This document shows positions 1 to 7,629 of a stretch of DNA of 43,405 bases, piece by piece. Numbering within the stretch: position 1 is the stretch's first letter; the number at the start of each line of letters is the position of its first letter. Location of the stretch: positions 1 to 43,405 of the forward strand of contig JAAZXR010000034.1 of NCBI GenBank assembly GCA_014240065.1. The letters are read 5' to 3'. A program made the translations under genes and the position numbers. The notes beneath the pieces are model-generated. The model saw only the letters and a list, made by a program, of their open reading frames with translations, was not told where the DNA came from and made no database searches. The DNA comes from Myxococcales bacterium. Lineage in GTDB: Bacteria > Myxococcota_A > Polyangia > Nannocystales > Nannocystaceae.

Positions 1-2
1 TG

Positions 3-59
3 ATCCGCGTCACCCGAGAGCTTCAAGACATCGCGACCTCTGTTCGAATGATCCCGGTG
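3..59 (+). other. CheA dimerisation-domain fragment, inverted relative to its gene
   Basis: Read on the plus strand from base 3, this stretch encodes 19 residues, IRVTRELQDIATSVRMIPV. This looks like the end of the CheA P3 dimerisation helix, whose family signature is ELQ-x(n)-RM(V/I)P. The match ends at about base 59. After that the plus frame is simply the antisense of the Hpt linker on the minus strand. A CheA P3 piece should lie downstream of the Hpt domain on the minus strand, so this piece is turned around. It is either a real inversion inside cheA or a foldback/chimeric join at a contig end. The motif is seen directly; the cause is inferred. Confidence 0.7.
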
Positions 60-565
60 GCGGCGCCGCTGGTCGCTTCCGGGGGGGTCTGCGTCGTCGA
101 GCCCCCTTCTTTCGCCTCTCGAGTGAGCCGCTGAAGCTCCTCGTTCATCTGCTGAAAGCCGTCCTCGATGCCTGCGTCGGTCATGGATGACTCGATGGAG
201 TCCAGGGCTTCGGAGGCCATATCCAGGGCCCTGCACAGGGTGCTCACGTGCTCTGCGGTCGGGACATCACCAGAAGACCGGAAGTGATCGAGGAGAAATT
301 CGCTCTCGTGGGTGACCTTCACGAGTCGCGCGAAGCCCAACACACCGGCGCTCCCCTTGAGTGAATGGAACGCGCGGAACGCCTTGTTGATGAGCTCCGT
401 GTCGAGCACGCCGTCGCTCTGGCTCGCGGCTTCGATCTCGAGGAGCGTCGGCTCGGCGTCGGCGATGAGGTCGCGACCCTCTGCGATGAACTCTCCAATG
501 AGCTCTTCGGCCTCTTCGGGTGAGAGGCCAAGCGCAGCGAGTGGATTGTCGTCTTCTATCGACAT
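23..565 (-). CDS. cheA: CheA-type Hpt domain protein, broken 3' end
   Basis: This is a 180-residue cytoplasmic protein with an N-terminal histidine phosphotransfer (P1) domain. The phospho-accepting His lies in AFHSLKGSAGVLGF at about residues 66-79, the classic CheA/Hpt motif. An acidic helical stretch comes first, and a Ser/Thr/Gly/Pro-rich linker follows from about residue 152. A full CheA histidine kinase has about 650-750 residues with P2-P5 domains, and none of these follow. The frame stops just after the linker. The last dozen residues are antisense to the CheA P3 fragment at 3-59, so the C-terminus is probably an artefact of the rearranged join and the stop is not native. The gene starts 10 bases after the chemoreceptor gene ends, which fits one mcp-cheA operon. 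A genuine stand-alone Hpt protein is the alternative, but it is less likely. Confidence 0.85.
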   Translation of the reverse strand: MSIEDDNPLAALGLSPEEAEELIGEFIAEGRDLIADAEPTLLEIEAASQSDGVLDTELINKAFRAFHSLKGSAGVLGFARLVKVTHESEFLLDHFRSSGDVPTAEHVSTLCRALDMASEALDSIESSMTDAGIEDGFQQMNEELQRLTREAKEGGSTTQTPPEATSGAATGIIRTEVAMS

Positions 566-574
566 GATGCTGGC

Positions 575-2893
575 TTAGTAGCGGTCAAAGTTGTCGTCGA
601 AGGTCAGCATCTCTCCAGGAGAGGCGGCGGTGGGCGCGGATGGGCTGGTGCCGGTGGCAGCAGATCCGGCGTGGTCAGTGTTCGCTGCCGGGACGCTCAG
701 GCTGTCGATGTACGGGCGGAGCGCCTCGAGGAGATCCGGGGGGATCACGTCGACGGGGATAACCTCTCCCGACCCGGTGCTCACGCTTCGGTTTCGGAGG
801 CGGAAGCGGTCGAACATCGAGCGCATGCCCTCGGAGTTCGAGAGCAGCGTGCCCGCAGCGGAGGCGCTCTCTTCGGCGGTCGCCGCGTTTTGCTGCGTGA
901 CCATATTGACCGCGGCGAGGCCCTGGTTGACCTCGGAGATGCCCCGCGCTTGCTCCTCGCTCGCGAGCGCGATGTCGGTGACGAGGTTGGTGACCCGGTC
1001 CACATTCCCCACGATGGTGGTGAGCGCCTCCGCGGTGTGGTTGGCGAGGTCGGTGCCGAGCTTCACCTTCGCGAGCGTGCCTTCGATCATGGAGGTGGTC
1101 TCCTTTGCGGCCTTCGCGGACCGCGCGGCGAGGTTCCTGACCTCCTCTGCCACGACGGCGAACCCCTTCCCGTGTTCGCCGGCGCGGGCCGCCTCCACCG
1201 CGGCGTTCAAGGCGAGCAAGTTGGTCTGGAAGGCGATTTCGTCGATCACCTTGATGATGCGGGAGACGTTTTGACTCGCCTCGTTGATCCCGCCCATGGC
1301 GTCGACCATGTCCTTCATCTGCTCGTCGCCGCTGCGGGCGCCGTCGCGGGCGGTTTGGGCCAGAGAGCGGGCGCTCTCGGCGTTCGCGGAGTTCTTCCGG
1401 GTCTGCTCGGTCATCGAAGACATCTGCCCGCTGATCTCGTCGAGAGTGGCGGCTTGCTCATTCGAGCCGCGCGCGAGGTTGTTGGCAGACTCCGAGATCT
1501 GAATGGCCGAGTCCGCGACCTGATCGGCGGCGACCCTTACATTCCAGAGCGTGTCGTTGAGGATCGTGAGGGTCCCGTTGAAGGTGTCTTGGAGTTCAGC
1601 GAAGTCTCCCTTGAACGCTCCGTCGAGCTCGTAGCTGAGATCACCGTCCGCCATACGTTTGAGGGTCTCGATGAACGCGGAGTTCCCTGCCACGAAGGTG
1701 TCGACCATGCCGTTGATCCCGTCGCACAGCCCACGATAGTCGCCTGGGAAGAGCTCAGCGTTGGCGCGCTCGCTGAATTCGCTCTCCTTCGCGAGGCCCA
1801 TCAGCCGGTCAACCTCAGAGGTCAACTGCTTGATGACGCTCATCGTGGTGTTGATGCTGTCGGCCATGGTTCGAACGTCGCCGGCGTATTGATTCTCGAT
1901 CAATCGAGAGAAGTCACCAACGGCGACGCGCTGCATGGCGTCGGTCGCTTCGCGGACCGGTGAGATGAGGTTGTCGATGAGCTCATTGACGCCCTCGATG
2001 AGCTCCGCGTAGGCGCCCTCGAAGGCCTCCTTGCTGGCGCGGACCTCAAAGTCGCCGGCCTTCGCACCTTCGACGAGATGGGCGATCGCCCCGACGAGGG
2101 AGGACAGGACGCTCTTGACCTGCTCGATGCTGGCGATGATTTGTCCGAGCTCTCCTCCTGGGCGAATCTTCAACACGCGAGAGAGATCTCCGCGGGAAGC
2201 GTGGGCGAGCCAGTCGCCTACTTCGCGGAACGTCAACACCACGACATCGATCATCGCGTTGACGTGCGTGGCGCTGGTCTCCTGCGCAGGTTCCAGCCCC
2301 TCGGTCGACATCCGCTCCGAGAGGTGCCCCTCGCGCAGGGCCGCGGCGACTCGTTGGAGCTCCGCATCGAACGCCTCGAGCTTTGAAGCTCTGCTCAGCG
2401 CGAGTTCGTGAACAGCGAAGACCCGTCGGTTGATGGCGTCGACGAGTTCGACCATGGCGGCGGCACCTGGCGGGGTCACGAGCGCCTGGGGTTCGCCGAT
2501 GCTCGTCTCCACGTCGCTGCTGACCTCGTGCACGAGCTCTTTGATCTCGTCCTTGGTGATTCCGCGGGTGGGCAACAGCGAGAGGACTCCTCCGCCGTCG
2601 GGGCTGGCCCGCACGTGCACCGCGAATCGCTCGTCCGTCGCGTCTCCGACGGGAACGAGTTCTTGAACTCGGACCTTATCTCCAGCGATGAGCTGGCGGA
2701 CGATGTCAGGTTTGCGTCGGCCCGCGATGGCAGCCCAGGCTTTCTTGCCAACCACGGCGTCGCCGGTGAGCCCGAGCACATCCGCTGCCTCCGAATTGAT
2801 CGCGGTGACCTCGCCCTTCGGAGAGAACGCCACGGCGGGGCAGGGGAAAGTGTCCACAAGTTGTTGGCCTGGCTCGGGCGAAGATACGGTCAT
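575..2893 (-). CDS. Soluble PAS/poly-HAMP methyl-accepting chemotaxis protein
   Basis: This is a 772-residue chemoreceptor that would control a CheA kinase. Residues about 8-110 form a PAS-like sensor domain ([20 protein letters not shown]). A helical region follows, then at least three tandem HAMP-like modules between about 210 and 440, each with a DLS/DFS/DLSY-type turn. The MCP signalling hairpin spans about 450-690, and its conserved tip ([20 protein letters not shown]) lies near residue 555. No membrane segment or signal peptide is visible, so it should be a cytoplasmic receptor, probably in a cytoplasmic array. The C-terminal 80 residues are a Pro/Ala/Ser-rich linker ending in an acidic-aromatic tail (TFDDNFDRY) without the NWETF methylation pentapeptide. 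It lies directly upstream of the Hpt/CheA gene. The ATG at 2893 begins just before the PAS domain. Confidence 0.95.
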   Translation of the reverse strand: MTVSSPEPGQQLVDTFPCPAVAFSPKGEVTAINSEAADVLGLTGDAVVGKKAWAAIAGRRKPDIVRQLIAGDKVRVQELVPVGDATDERFAVHVRASPDGGGVLSLLPTRGITKDEIKELVHEVSSDVETSIGEPQALVTPPGAAAMVELVDAINRRVFAVHELALSRASKLEAFDAELQRVAAALREGHLSERMSTEGLEPAQETSATHVNAMIDVVVLTFREVGDWLAHASRGDLSRVLKIRPGGELGQIIASIEQVKSVLSSLVGAIAHLVEGAKAGDFEVRASKEAFEGAYAELIEGVNELIDNLISPVREATDAMQRVAVGDFSRLIENQYAGDVRTMADSINTTMSVIKQLTSEVDRLMGLAKESEFSERANAELFPGDYRGLCDGINGMVDTFVAGNSAFIETLKRMADGDLSYELDGAFKGDFAELQDTFNGTLTILNDTLWNVRVAADQVADSAIQISESANNLARGSNEQAATLDEISGQMSSMTEQTRKNSANAESARSLAQTARDGARSGDEQMKDMVDAMGGINEASQNVSRIIKVIDEIAFQTNLLALNAAVEAARAGEHGKGFAVVAEEVRNLAARSAKAAKETTSMIEGTLAKVKLGTDLANHTAEALTTIVGNVDRVTNLVTDIALASEEQARGISEVNQGLAAVNMVTQQNAATAEESASAAGTLLSNSEGMRSMFDRFRLRNRSVSTGSGEVIPVDVIPPDLLEALRPYIDSLSVPAANTDHAGSAATGTSPSAPTAASPGEMLTFDDNFDRY

Positions 2894-3469
2894 GGTTGGG
2901 CTTTCATCGTCTCAAGTGAGCGCGCGCGGCGGAGACGTCGCGGGGCGGTCTCAAGGGTTTCCAAGAGGTCATCGGTCTGTAGAGACGGGACTTTACGCAG
3001 ATCTCTTGCCCCGAATCGGGCTTCGTGGAGGCCGCGCGGTGCGATGCAGGACACGCGTACAGTGGGCCTATCGCTGGCGCATCCGGCCCGAGTCGGGAGG
3101 CGGAGTGGAAAGCGGATGGCTGTCCTCGGGCGCTGGCGCCGATTCGTCTGGAGGGGAGGGTTCACGTCACTGTGGTTTGTGCCGCGGATTTAGCGGACCG
3201 CAGCGGTCGGGCTCGAACGGCCAGGAAGTCGTAATCGGGACACGCGCGCAAAATGGCGCCACGACCTGTCCCATCCCGGAGGCGTCGGTGTCCTAGCTCC
3301 CCATGGCGCGTTGAATTCAGAGGAAGAGGCGTCGAGCGGAGTGGTGCGGAGTGGATCCGATCTCTGGGCGCCGTCGCCCCAGATCGCGAAACTCGCGCAT
3401 GCTCAGGGGCCGAGGTGTCCGCGTCGCATGCCCCCGACCTTAAACGACATGTGGTGTTTCAAAATGAGT
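2894..3469. other. Non-coding stretch upstream of the chemoreceptor gene
   Basis: About 575 bases lie between the chemoreceptor start and the tRNA terminator. Open frames exist on both strands, but their translations are Arg/Ser/Pro-rich, low in complexity and typical of shadow frames in high-GC DNA. The chemoreceptor promoter should lie here. No convincing -35/-10 pair, RNA gene or repeat could be picked out by eye. Confidence 0.5.
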
Positions 3470-3497
3470 AAAGGCCCAGCGAAAACGCTGAGCCTTT
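3470..3497 (-). terminator. Intrinsic terminator after tRNA-Val
   Basis: On the minus strand the RNA forms a 12-bp stem (AAAGGCUCAGCG pairing with CGCUGGGCCUUU, one G-U pair) around a UUUU loop. It is followed by UACUCAUUUU. It begins six bases beyond the tRNA 3' end, in the right place and orientation to end the tRNA transcript. The T-run is weak but present. Confidence 0.75.
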
Positions 3498-3502
3498 GTG
3501 GG

Positions 3503-3575
3503 TGCGACCATCAGGACTTGAACCTGAGACCTCCTCGGTGTGAACGAGGCGCTCTACCAGCTGAGCTATGGTCGC
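3503..3575 (-). tRNA. tRNA-Val (anticodon CAC)
   Basis: On the minus strand a complete 73-base cloverleaf is visible. The acceptor stem is GCGACCA/TGGTCGC with discriminator A. The D-arm contains AGCTCAGCTGGTAGAGC. The anticodon stem CCTCG/CGAGG holds loop TTCACAC, giving anticodon CAC, which reads GUG (Val). The variable loop is five bases. The T-arm is TCAGG-TTCAAGT-CCTGA. CCA is not encoded: the next bases after the discriminator are CCC. It therefore needs CCA added by the nucleotidyltransferase. It sits alone between its own promoter and terminator. Confidence 0.97.
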
Positions 3576-3587
3576 GAGTGGGGGCGG

Positions 3588-3616
3588 GTTGTACCGATGT
3601 TTTGCCGCTGGCGCAA
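3588..3616 (-). promoter_or_regulatory. Putative sigma70-type promoter of tRNA-Val
   Basis: On the minus strand a -35-like TTGCGC (3611-3616) and a -10-like TACAAC (3588-3593) are separated by 17 bases. The -10 ends about 12 bases before the tRNA 5' end, an ideal arrangement for a tRNA leader. Found by eye only. Confidence 0.55.
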
Positions 3617-3779
3617 GGTCGGCGACTCAATGGGCTCTTAGGCCGCGGATCGCCGGGGAAATTGGGGGGAGCGTGCGGCTGGTGTGGCGCCGCAGCGGTC
3701 TCGGGAAGTGGGGGGAGCGCCGGTCGGTGGCCCGCGCCCCGTGGCACCGGGAGCCGTCGCTGGGAGGTTTCAGGCGTGG

Positions 3780-3810
3780 CTGACGAACCCTCTCGAGTTC
3801 GGGCTATACT
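3780..3810 (+). promoter_or_regulatory. Possible promoter of the ridA-prkA gene run
   Basis: TATACT at 3805-3810 is a good -10 element, about 36 bases before the ridA start. The best -35 candidate is CTGACG at 3780-3785, with a long 19-base spacer, so the -35 assignment is weak. The rest of the 3617-3846 gap shows no other feature. Confidence 0.35.
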
Positions 3811-3846
3811 CGGCCGATCTGCGCAGCGCCGCAGGAGCAATGATCG

Positions 3847-4242
3847 ATGCCACGTACGACGATTTCCACGGACGACGCGCCCGCCGCGATTGGACCCTAC
3901 AGCCAAGCCGTGTGTGTCACGGGCGGGCGGACGCTGTTTACCTCCGGCCAGATTCCGCTCGACTCCAAGACAGGAGCGATGGTGGGTGGCGACGACGTGA
4001 GCGCTCAAGCGCTCAAGGTGATGGACAATCTCCTCGCGGTCCTGACGGCCGCCGACATGGGGTTTGAGCATGTGGTGAAGGCGACGATCTATCTGCTCGA
4101 TCTCGAAGATTTTTCCGCGGTGAACAAAGTCTATGCCGCGCGATTTCACGGGACGCCGCCGGCGCGCGCGTGCGTTCAAGTCGCGCGCCTCCCCAAAGAC
4201 GCGAGGGTGGAGATTGACTGCATCGCGGTCGCTGAGAATTGA
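3847..4242 (+). CDS. ridA: RidA family enamine/imine deaminase
   Basis: This 131-residue protein has the standard length of the YjgF/YER057c/UK114 family. RidA is a cytosolic homotrimer that hydrolyses reactive enamines and imines, such as 2-aminoacrylate made by PLP enzymes, and so protects other enzymes. Family hallmarks visible are AAIGPYSQAV near the N-terminus, LFTSGQIPLD at about 30-39, and the C-terminal signature PPARACVQVARLPKDARVEIDCIAV. The Arg in PPARACVQV is at the place of the catalytic Arg105 of E. coli RidA. The ATG at 3847 gives the canonical N-terminus. Its stop nearly touches the next gene, suggesting cotranscription, although a metabolic link to that gene is not obvious. 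Confidence 0.97.
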   Translation: MPRTTISTDDAPAAIGPYSQAVCVTGGRTLFTSGQIPLDSKTGAMVGGDDVSAQALKVMDNLLAVLTAADMGFEHVVKATIYLLDLEDFSAVNKVYAARFHGTPPARACVQVARLPKDARVEIDCIAVAEN

Positions 4243-4265
4243 CGCATGGAGAGAGGACAGACGCG

Positions 4266-7076
4266 TTGAGCGCGACGGACCCCGATCCGCGCACGAGGAC
4301 CGCGCTGTATCTCGCCGTCCTTATGACGTTCGGCCTGGCGATCACGTCGATTTTTTTTGGACGATACGAGTCGCATGCCGACGCGAGGCCTGAGGGGCTG
4401 ACGCCGGAGCTGCGGCGAGGCGAGCGACGAGCGGCAGAGCCCGCGGCGAAGGTGCTCGTTGGACGCGTCTTCCTCGAACGCGAGCGCGACCACGACGCGC
4501 CCGCGGTCGAAGACGCGCCCGCGGTCGAAGACGCGCCCGCGGTCGAAGACACGGGCGGAGGATCGCCGGGTGCGGAGCCCGAGGGGGCGGACTCGATGGA
4601 GGCCGCGACGCGGCCTGGGGCGGAGGAGGCTGATCGTGGTGTCCCCATGGATTCTGCGACGGCGTGCGCAGTCTCTGTTTGGAGGACCGGGCGCATGCTC
4701 ATCGAGGGAAGCTGTGATCGCGAGGGGAGATTCTCGCTCGCGCTGCCTCCGGGGGCGCTGTCGGGGGCGGAGGTGACGAGCGTCGAGCTCCTCGTCCCGC
4801 GCTACCTTCGGGCCTCGCTGCCGCTGACAGGCTCGGAGGCCGCACCGCAGACGGTCACGGGAGCCACGGTCGATCTCGGAGCGATCGGGCTTGGTCCTGC
4901 GGTGCCACTCCGCGGGCTGGTGATCGACGCGTCGGGGAGCGGCGTCGCCAACGTGGTCGTGGAGGCGATGCCCGTCGACAACCTCGGAGAGCCCGAGCCG
5001 TGGCGGGCGACGACAGACGCGGAGGGGCAGTTTGAATATCGCACCCTCCCACGGGGGCCCTTGCGCGTGGCGCTCGCCGATCCGAGGTATGCGCCGTCGG
5101 TGGTTGAAGCGGTCGCGCCGGATCACGAGGTGGTGCTGCCTGTGTCTCGGTACAAGACCGTGGCTGGCACTGTCCACTACGACACGGCGATCGAGGCGGC
5201 CGGGCTCCCGGTCCTCGCTCGGATCCAGGGATCAGGCGTGTGGCCGCCGCGCACGGCGAAGGTGGACAGCGACGGAACCTTCGTGTTCGACGCGGTGCCC
5301 GACGGGGTGTACGCGGTCGAGGCCCTCGCGCTCTCCGCGGATGGCTCTGATAGTTTTGCCAGCGACATCGTCGAAGATGTGTCTCCCGACGACCCCGTCT
5401 CGTTGACGCTCAAGCCGTCCGGGTGGGTGCGCGTGCAGGTGCTCGGTCCCGGCGGCCAGCCAGTGGCGGCGGCGCGGGTGACGGCCGGGTTTGGTGCGCT
5501 CTCGATGCTCCAAAAAGTCGGGACCACCGATGGGGGGGGATTCGCCACCGTAGGGCCGTTGGGTGTGGGCTCGCAGGTCGTGTCGGTCGCCGCGGATGGA
5601 TTCCTCCCGGCGCCCGGGCTGATGGTCGAGGTCGCGACCGATTCAGATCGTACGCCGGTGCAGGTGCGTCTGACTCGTCCGCAGACGCTCCGAGGCCGCG
5701 TGGTGGATCCGCGGGGAGGGCCCTCACCCTCGGCGGTCGTAGAGCTCGTCGCCACGAGCGCCTTTACACCCGGGGAGAATCAGGTCGCCGCGCGGGTGTT
5801 CTCCACGCTCGTGCGGACCGCCACGGGCAGCCTTGGGGTCACGACCGGGCCGGTGCCTGGCATCCCTCTGTTCGCGGGGGCCGCGGACGTGGCGGGTGGT
5901 CGGGTGCCGGTGAGCGAGACGGGGGAGTTCGAGTTTAACGGCTTGGTACCCGGGGAGTACACGCTCGTCGCCTATGACGCTGGATACGCTCGATCCGCCC
6001 CGGTGGTGGTCCGCCTCCCACGCGCGTCGTCCGAAGCTGTGGTGCTCACGCTGCGCGAAGGAGTGCTCGTGGACGGGCGAGTCTCTGACCACCGCGGTGT
6101 GCCGCTCGAAGACGCCATCGTCCAGGTCGTCGACGATGGTGTGGAGGTCCAGACCGACACGCGCGGGCGATTTGACGTCGGCACACGAACCGGGACGGTC
6201 ATATTGATCGTCCGCGCGGAAGGCTACGCCCCTCGCAGGGTGTCGCGGAGTCTCGAAGAGAGCTCGTTGTTTTTGGACGTGCAGCTCACGCCCGCCACGG
6301 GGCGTTTCTCAGGCCGCGCCCGCGGTGGCAACGACCGCGTGGTGGAGGGGGCGATCGTTCGGCTGACGTACGCGGATCCCCTGTTCCGTGACCACGTCAT
6401 GGTCTCTGATGGGCGCGGACTGCTCGAGGCGGACGGCTTGGTCACAGGCCCCGCGAAGCTCGAGATCATGCACCCCGATCATGTCTCGCAGACGCGGTCG
6501 ATCGTCGTGGGCGAGGACGAAGAACTCTCAGAGATCGTGTTGGTCTCAGGATGGGAGCTGGTGGTGGAGGTCCGCGATCGCAAGACAGGCGATCGCGTCG
6601 CCAACGCTCGGGTGATGGCGGACGCGCGAGGTGTCCGAAGTAATCGACGCGGCGAGGCTCGGTTCTCGCATTTGCCCGCCGGTACGATCCTCCTCGAGGT
6701 GTTGGCCGACGGCTACGTGCCGTGGCGGGAGACGCTGACGGGGGAACGTGAGGGGCAGGTCGATCAGGTGGTCGAGCTGGAGGAGGGGGGGAGCATCGAG
6801 GGGGAGGTCCGTGACGACGTCGGCGAGGCGGCTCCGAATATCCGCGTGGAAGTGGTGCGCCGGCGGGGCGGTGAAGTCCTCGGAGAGGCGACGACAGACG
6901 CGGGCGGGCGGTTTCGCGTGGACGCTCTCCCCGAGGGAGAGGTGGAGGTGTTCGCGAGGGTGCCTGCCCCTCGTCGCGAGCTCCTGGGCGATGCGCGGCT
7001 CGCGAGCGACGTGCTCCCCGGCCAGGTCACGAGGGATGTATTCTTGCGATTTGACAGGCGCGCTCCTCAAAACTAG
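4266..7076 (+). CDS. Membrane-anchored protein with carboxypeptidase-regulatory-like repeats
   Basis: This is a 936-residue protein. A single N-terminal membrane segment (YLAVLMTFGLAITSIFF) places the rest outside the cytoplasm, as a type II anchor or an uncleaved signal. A low-complexity acidic linker follows, with a three-fold perfect repeat of EDAPAV. The remainder is about nine Ig-like beta-sandwich repeats of the carboxypeptidase-regulatory/Cna-B type. Each carries the recurrent pattern V-DxxGxP(L/V)xxAxVxVxxxxxxxxTDxxGxFxxxxLPxG. Such repeats are structural or adhesive and have no known catalysis. The frame is open from TTG 4239, but TTG 4266 is preferred because GGAGAGAGG lies 9-18 bases upstream. 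It follows ridA closely and precedes a lipoprotein gene by 9 bases. No catalytic domain was found. Confidence 0.9.
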   Translation: MSATDPDPRTRTALYLAVLMTFGLAITSIFFGRYESHADARPEGLTPELRRGERRAAEPAAKVLVGRVFLERERDHDAPAVEDAPAVEDAPAVEDTGGGSPGAEPEGADSMEAATRPGAEEADRGVPMDSATACAVSVWRTGRMLIEGSCDREGRFSLALPPGALSGAEVTSVELLVPRYLRASLPLTGSEAAPQTVTGATVDLGAIGLGPAVPLRGLVIDASGSGVANVVVEAMPVDNLGEPEPWRATTDAEGQFEYRTLPRGPLRVALADPRYAPSVVEAVAPDHEVVLPVSRYKTVAGTVHYDTAIEAAGLPVLARIQGSGVWPPRTAKVDSDGTFVFDAVPDGVYAVEALALSADGSDSFASDIVEDVSPDDPVSLTLKPSGWVRVQVLGPGGQPVAAARVTAGFGALSMLQKVGTTDGGGFATVGPLGVGSQVVSVAADGFLPAPGLMVEVATDSDRTPVQVRLTRPQTLRGRVVDPRGGPSPSAVVELVATSAFTPGENQVAARVFSTLVRTATGSLGVTTGPVPGIPLFAGAADVAGGRVPVSETGEFEFNGLVPGEYTLVAYDAGYARSAPVVVRLPRASSEAVVLTLREGVLVDGRVSDHRGVPLEDAIVQVVDDGVEVQTDTRGRFDVGTRTGTVILIVRAEGYAPRRVSRSLEESSLFLDVQLTPATGRFSGRARGGNDRVVEGAIVRLTYADPLFRDHVMVSDGRGLLEADGLVTGPAKLEIMHPDHVSQTRSIVVGEDEELSEIVLVSGWELVVEVRDRKTGDRVANARVMADARGVRSNRRGEARFSHLPAGTILLEVLADGYVPWRETLTGEREGQVDQVVELEEGGSIEGEVRDDVGEAAPNIRVEVVRRRGGEVLGEATTDAGGRFRVDALPEGEVEVFARVPAPRRELLGDARLASDVLPGQVTRDVFLRFDRRAPQN
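4494..4547 (+). repeat. 18-bp tandem repeat, three perfect copies
   Basis: The unit GACGCGCCCGCGGTCGAA occurs three times head to tail (4494-4511, 4512-4529, 4530-4547). It is in frame with the membrane-anchored repeat protein and encodes DAPAVE units in its linker. Copy number could change without a frameshift. Confidence 0.95.
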
Positions 7077-7085
7077 GTTTCGCAG

Positions 7086-7625
7086 GTGAGACTGGCTCCA
7101 AGGCAGCTGTGGTTCGCCGCGTGCGGGGTGTGGGGGCTCGGGTGCGGGCTTCAGGCCTGCGGGGGCACATCCACGTCGAATCACCACCGCGGTGCGGAGG
7201 CTTCGGCGCCCGCCGCCCAGCCTCCGAGCGCGGAGCAGCCGCCTCGAATCGTCGCTCGGATTCCAAGCCCTGCGCCGACAGAATCCCGCTTCGCCATCGA
7301 CATCCAGCGCCCAGAGACGCTCGAGACGGGCCGCGATGCCCTCGTGAGCGTCTCGCTCAAGGCGATCGCGCCGTGGCACGTCAACCTCGACTATCCCACA
7401 TCCCTCGAGCTCGCCGCGCCGCCGCAAGTCCGGCTCGCTCGCGAGGTGTTCGAGAAGCGACACGCGTCGCATTTGGACGAGGACGGGTTCAAGTACGAGG
7501 TGGGGCTGAGCGCGAGCGCGGCCGGGGAGAAGGATTTTCGCGGCGTGTTGGCCTTCGCGGTGTGCGAAGAGGAGGCCTGCGTTCCGGTGAAACAGGACAT
7601 TCGCTTCGTCATCGCGGTACAATGA
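7086..7625 (+). CDS. Lipoprotein with DsbD-alpha/DsbC-like domain
   Basis: This 179-residue protein starts at GTG 7086. The signal sequence ends in a lipobox (GLQAC, Cys at about 25), so it should be a lipidated periplasmic or outer-membrane protein. A Ser/Pro/Ala linker follows, then an Ig-like domain from about residue 65. The C-terminal CEEEACVPV has a C-x4-C spacing followed by a Pro. This resembles the CxxxxCxPP site of the N-terminal domain of DsbD, the thiol-disulfide interchange domain. The adjacent hydrophobic strand pattern (FRGVLAFAVCEEEACVPVKQ) also fits. A redox role is inferred only; no membrane DsbD core lies nearby. It sits between the repeat protein and prkA and stops 4 bases before the prkA start. 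Confidence 0.85.
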   Translation: MRLAPRQLWFAACGVWGLGCGLQACGGTSTSNHHRGAEASAPAAQPPSAEQPPRIVARIPSPAPTESRFAIDIQRPETLETGRDALVSVSLKAIAPWHVNLDYPTSLELAAPPQVRLAREVFEKRHASHLDEDGFKYEVGLSASAAGEKDFRGVLAFAVCEEEACVPVKQDIRFVIAVQ

Positions 7626-7629
7626 CCGC

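Noticed and set aside
671-1963. Long open frame (about 430 codons) on the plus strand opposite the chemoreceptor gene
   Set aside because: It is antisense to the conserved MCP signalling domain. The translation is Arg/Gly/Val/His-rich and matches no family; it is a high-GC shadow frame.
2890-3165. Possible small minus-strand gene upstream of the chemoreceptor
   Set aside because: The translation is Arg/Pro-rich low-complexity sequence, overlaps the chemoreceptor start and has no ribosome-binding site.
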